A DNA stretch of 64,000 bases. It comes from an uncultured Collinsella sp. (GTDB lineage: Bacteria > Actinomycetota > Coriobacteriia > Coriobacteriales > Coriobacteriaceae). The notes under the pieces are model-generated. The model had not been told where the DNA came from and ran no database searches. It saw only the letters and a list, made by a program, of their open reading frames with translations. This document shows positions 63,152-64,000 of this stretch, one piece after another (position 1 is the stretch's first letter; each line of letters begins with the position of its first letter). The position numbers and the translations under genes are program-made. The DNA lies in NCBI GenBank assembly GCA_900547655.1, contig URHQ01000001.1, positions 1 to 64,000 of the forward strand, read 5' to 3'.

Positions 63152-63186
63152 GAATGTGACAAAGGGACTGCCCCTTTGTCACATTC
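63152..63186. terminator. Family C hairpin flush with the nitroreductase stop
   Basis: GAATGTGACAAAGGG pairs with CCCTTTGTCACATTC over 15 bp around CTGC or similar, 1 bp from the stop codon at 63188. It is placed to terminate the nitroreductase transcript. Confidence 0.85.
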
Positions 63187-63187
63187 G

Positions 63188-64000
63188 TCATTTTCCAAGC
63201 CAGTTTTTGAACCACCACTCCATGGATCGGCTCATCTCGGCCATAAAGGGACTCGTGTGCTTGCGGGTATAGATGTCCACGACGCGCTCCCCCACCTCGC
63301 GGGCATGCGGACGGAACATTGCGTCCATCTCGGCCACCTGCGCGTCCATGGTCGCGGCATCCGCGCGGCAGTAGCGCTCCTCGTGCACCAGGTTCACCAC
63401 GGGATGCGCAATGGCCGGACGCTCCTTACGGGGCGTGCCGATGATGAGCATCGACAGCGGCATGGTATAGGGCGGCAGATCGAGCAGCTCGGCGACTTCC
63501 TCGGCGTTCTCCACGATGTCGCCAATGTAGCAGCTTCCCAGCCCCAGGGCCTCGGCGGCAACCACGGCGTTTTGCGCGGCGATCACGGCGTCCTGGGCCG
63601 CGATGGCAAAGTCGCCCAAACCCGGCGCACGGCGGGGCGCCTTGCCCGTGCGCTCGACGAACTCGGGCTCAAAGCAGCCCACGTGCTCAAACAGATCGAT
63701 CCACTTGGCATAATCGACCACAAATATGAGTGCCCAGGGCGCCTTGGCGATCATGGGCTGGTGGTCGCACAGGTCGGCCAGACGATCCAGCGTAGCCTGC
63801 TCGCGAATGCTCACGATGGAATACATCATCATGGCGCCCGCCGACGGCGCGCGACTCGCCGCATGCAAAATTGCCGCCCGCTGCTCGTCGGTCACCGCCA
63901 CGGGACGGTCGTCGTCATCACGCGCGAAGGCACGCGTGGAGGAACGGTGCTCCAACGTGTCCAGCACCGCATTGCCCGTGGTCTCGACCGGATAGCCACA
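63188..64000 (-). CDS. Nitroreductase family protein (5' end beyond the window)
   Basis: A flavin-dependent nitroreductase-fold protein, at least 270 residues. N-terminal TLEHRSSTRAF holds the FMN-phosphate-binding arginines. AASRAPSAGAMMMYSIV, AAQNAVVAAEALGLGSCYIGDI and LPPYTMPLSMLIIGTP are typical. The last 60 residues (MDAMFRPHAREVGERVVDIY...WWFKNWLGK) extend beyond the core. A GTG at 63967 is in frame but has no ribosome site. The frame stays open to the window edge with plausible residues (GYPVETTGNAVLDTL), so the true start is probably outside. Confidence 0.9.
   Translation of the reverse strand, partial: CGYPVETTGNAVLDTLEHRSSTRAFARDDDDRPVAVTDEQRAAILHAASRAPSAGAMMMYSIVSIREQATLDRLADLCDHQPMIAKAPWALIFVVDYAKWIDLFEHVGCFEPEFVERTGKAPRRAPGLGDFAIAAQDAVIAAQNAVVAAEALGLGSCYIGDIVENAEEVAELLDLPPYTMPLSMLIIGTPRKERPAIAHPVVNLVHEERYCRADAATMDAQVAEMDAMFRPHAREVGERVVDIYTRKHTSPFMAEMSRSMEWWFKNWLGK

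Noticed and set aside
63029..63187. c-di-AMP riboswitch upstream of kup
   Set aside because: The leader from the -10 to the start is only about 30 bases, far too short, and no ydaO-like motif is visible.

Overview
The window looks like chromosomal DNA of a gut Coriobacteriia, most likely Collinsella (C. aerofaciens-like). I base this on the roughly 60% GC content, frequent GTG and TTG starts behind purine-rich ribosome sites, gene content (GH4 6-phospho-glucosidases with EIICB PTS permeases, Kup, a complete atp operon) and protein style. The genus is inferred from general knowledge, not from a search. About 54 genes are supported. I see no tRNA, rRNA, CRISPR array, transposase or prophage.

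Layout. 0.2-4.4 kb: phosphohexomutase, homocysteine methyltransferase and a DtxR-type regulator facing peptidase T. 4.8-7.3 kb: LCP cell-wall ligase and murA. 7.4-14.3 kb: a full F1Fo ATP synthase operon (atpI-B-E-F-H-A-G-D-C, minus strand). 14.6-21.5 kb: upp, glpK, tsaC, a HicAB toxin-antitoxin pair, prmC and prfA. 21.8-26.2 kb: an amino-acid ABC importer with an M20 peptidase. 26.4-29.8 kb: aldose epimerase, an unknown membrane protein and an MFS exporter. 30-38 kb: two opposed alpha-glucoside modules, each with a GH4 enzyme, an EIICB permease and an RpiR regulator. 38-40 kb: low-mass phosphatase, a TIGR04076-like protein and pyridoxal kinase. 40.5-44.8 kb: MarR plus two ABC exporter half-transporters. 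45.3-46.4 kb: a GGDEF gene broken by one in-frame TGA. 46.5-50.9 kb: LysR, SDR, OFA-type MFS and Gfo/Idh/MocA cluster of unknown substrate. 51.3-58.2 kb: Tex, transaldolase, HAD phosphatase and RlmKL. 58.3-63 kb: KdpE, a short KdpD-like kinase, a small membrane protein and Kup. 63.2 kb to the end: a nitroreductase running off the edge.

The most unusual content is between genes. Nearly every larger gap holds palindromic elements in several families. Family A is a two-hairpin element of about 250-300 bp (three copies) whose stems differ between copies but stay complementary, with an invariant loop. Family B is a palindrome of about 50 bp, often directly beside A. Family C is a 30-37 bp hairpin, often flush with stop codons. 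Family E is MITE-like (two copies), with a conserved core inside unrelated but self-complementary arms. There are also a tandem array of three related hairpins and a 212-bp element with 46-bp inverted ends. The complementary base changes argue for selection on structure, as RNA or as a transposition substrate. No encoded protein in the window explains them.

Other points of interest are an RlmKL whose RlmL half has lost its catalytic motif, a PrmC with an Ala/Glu-rich insertion of about 110 residues, and a KdpDE-like pair without kdpFABC sitting next to Kup.
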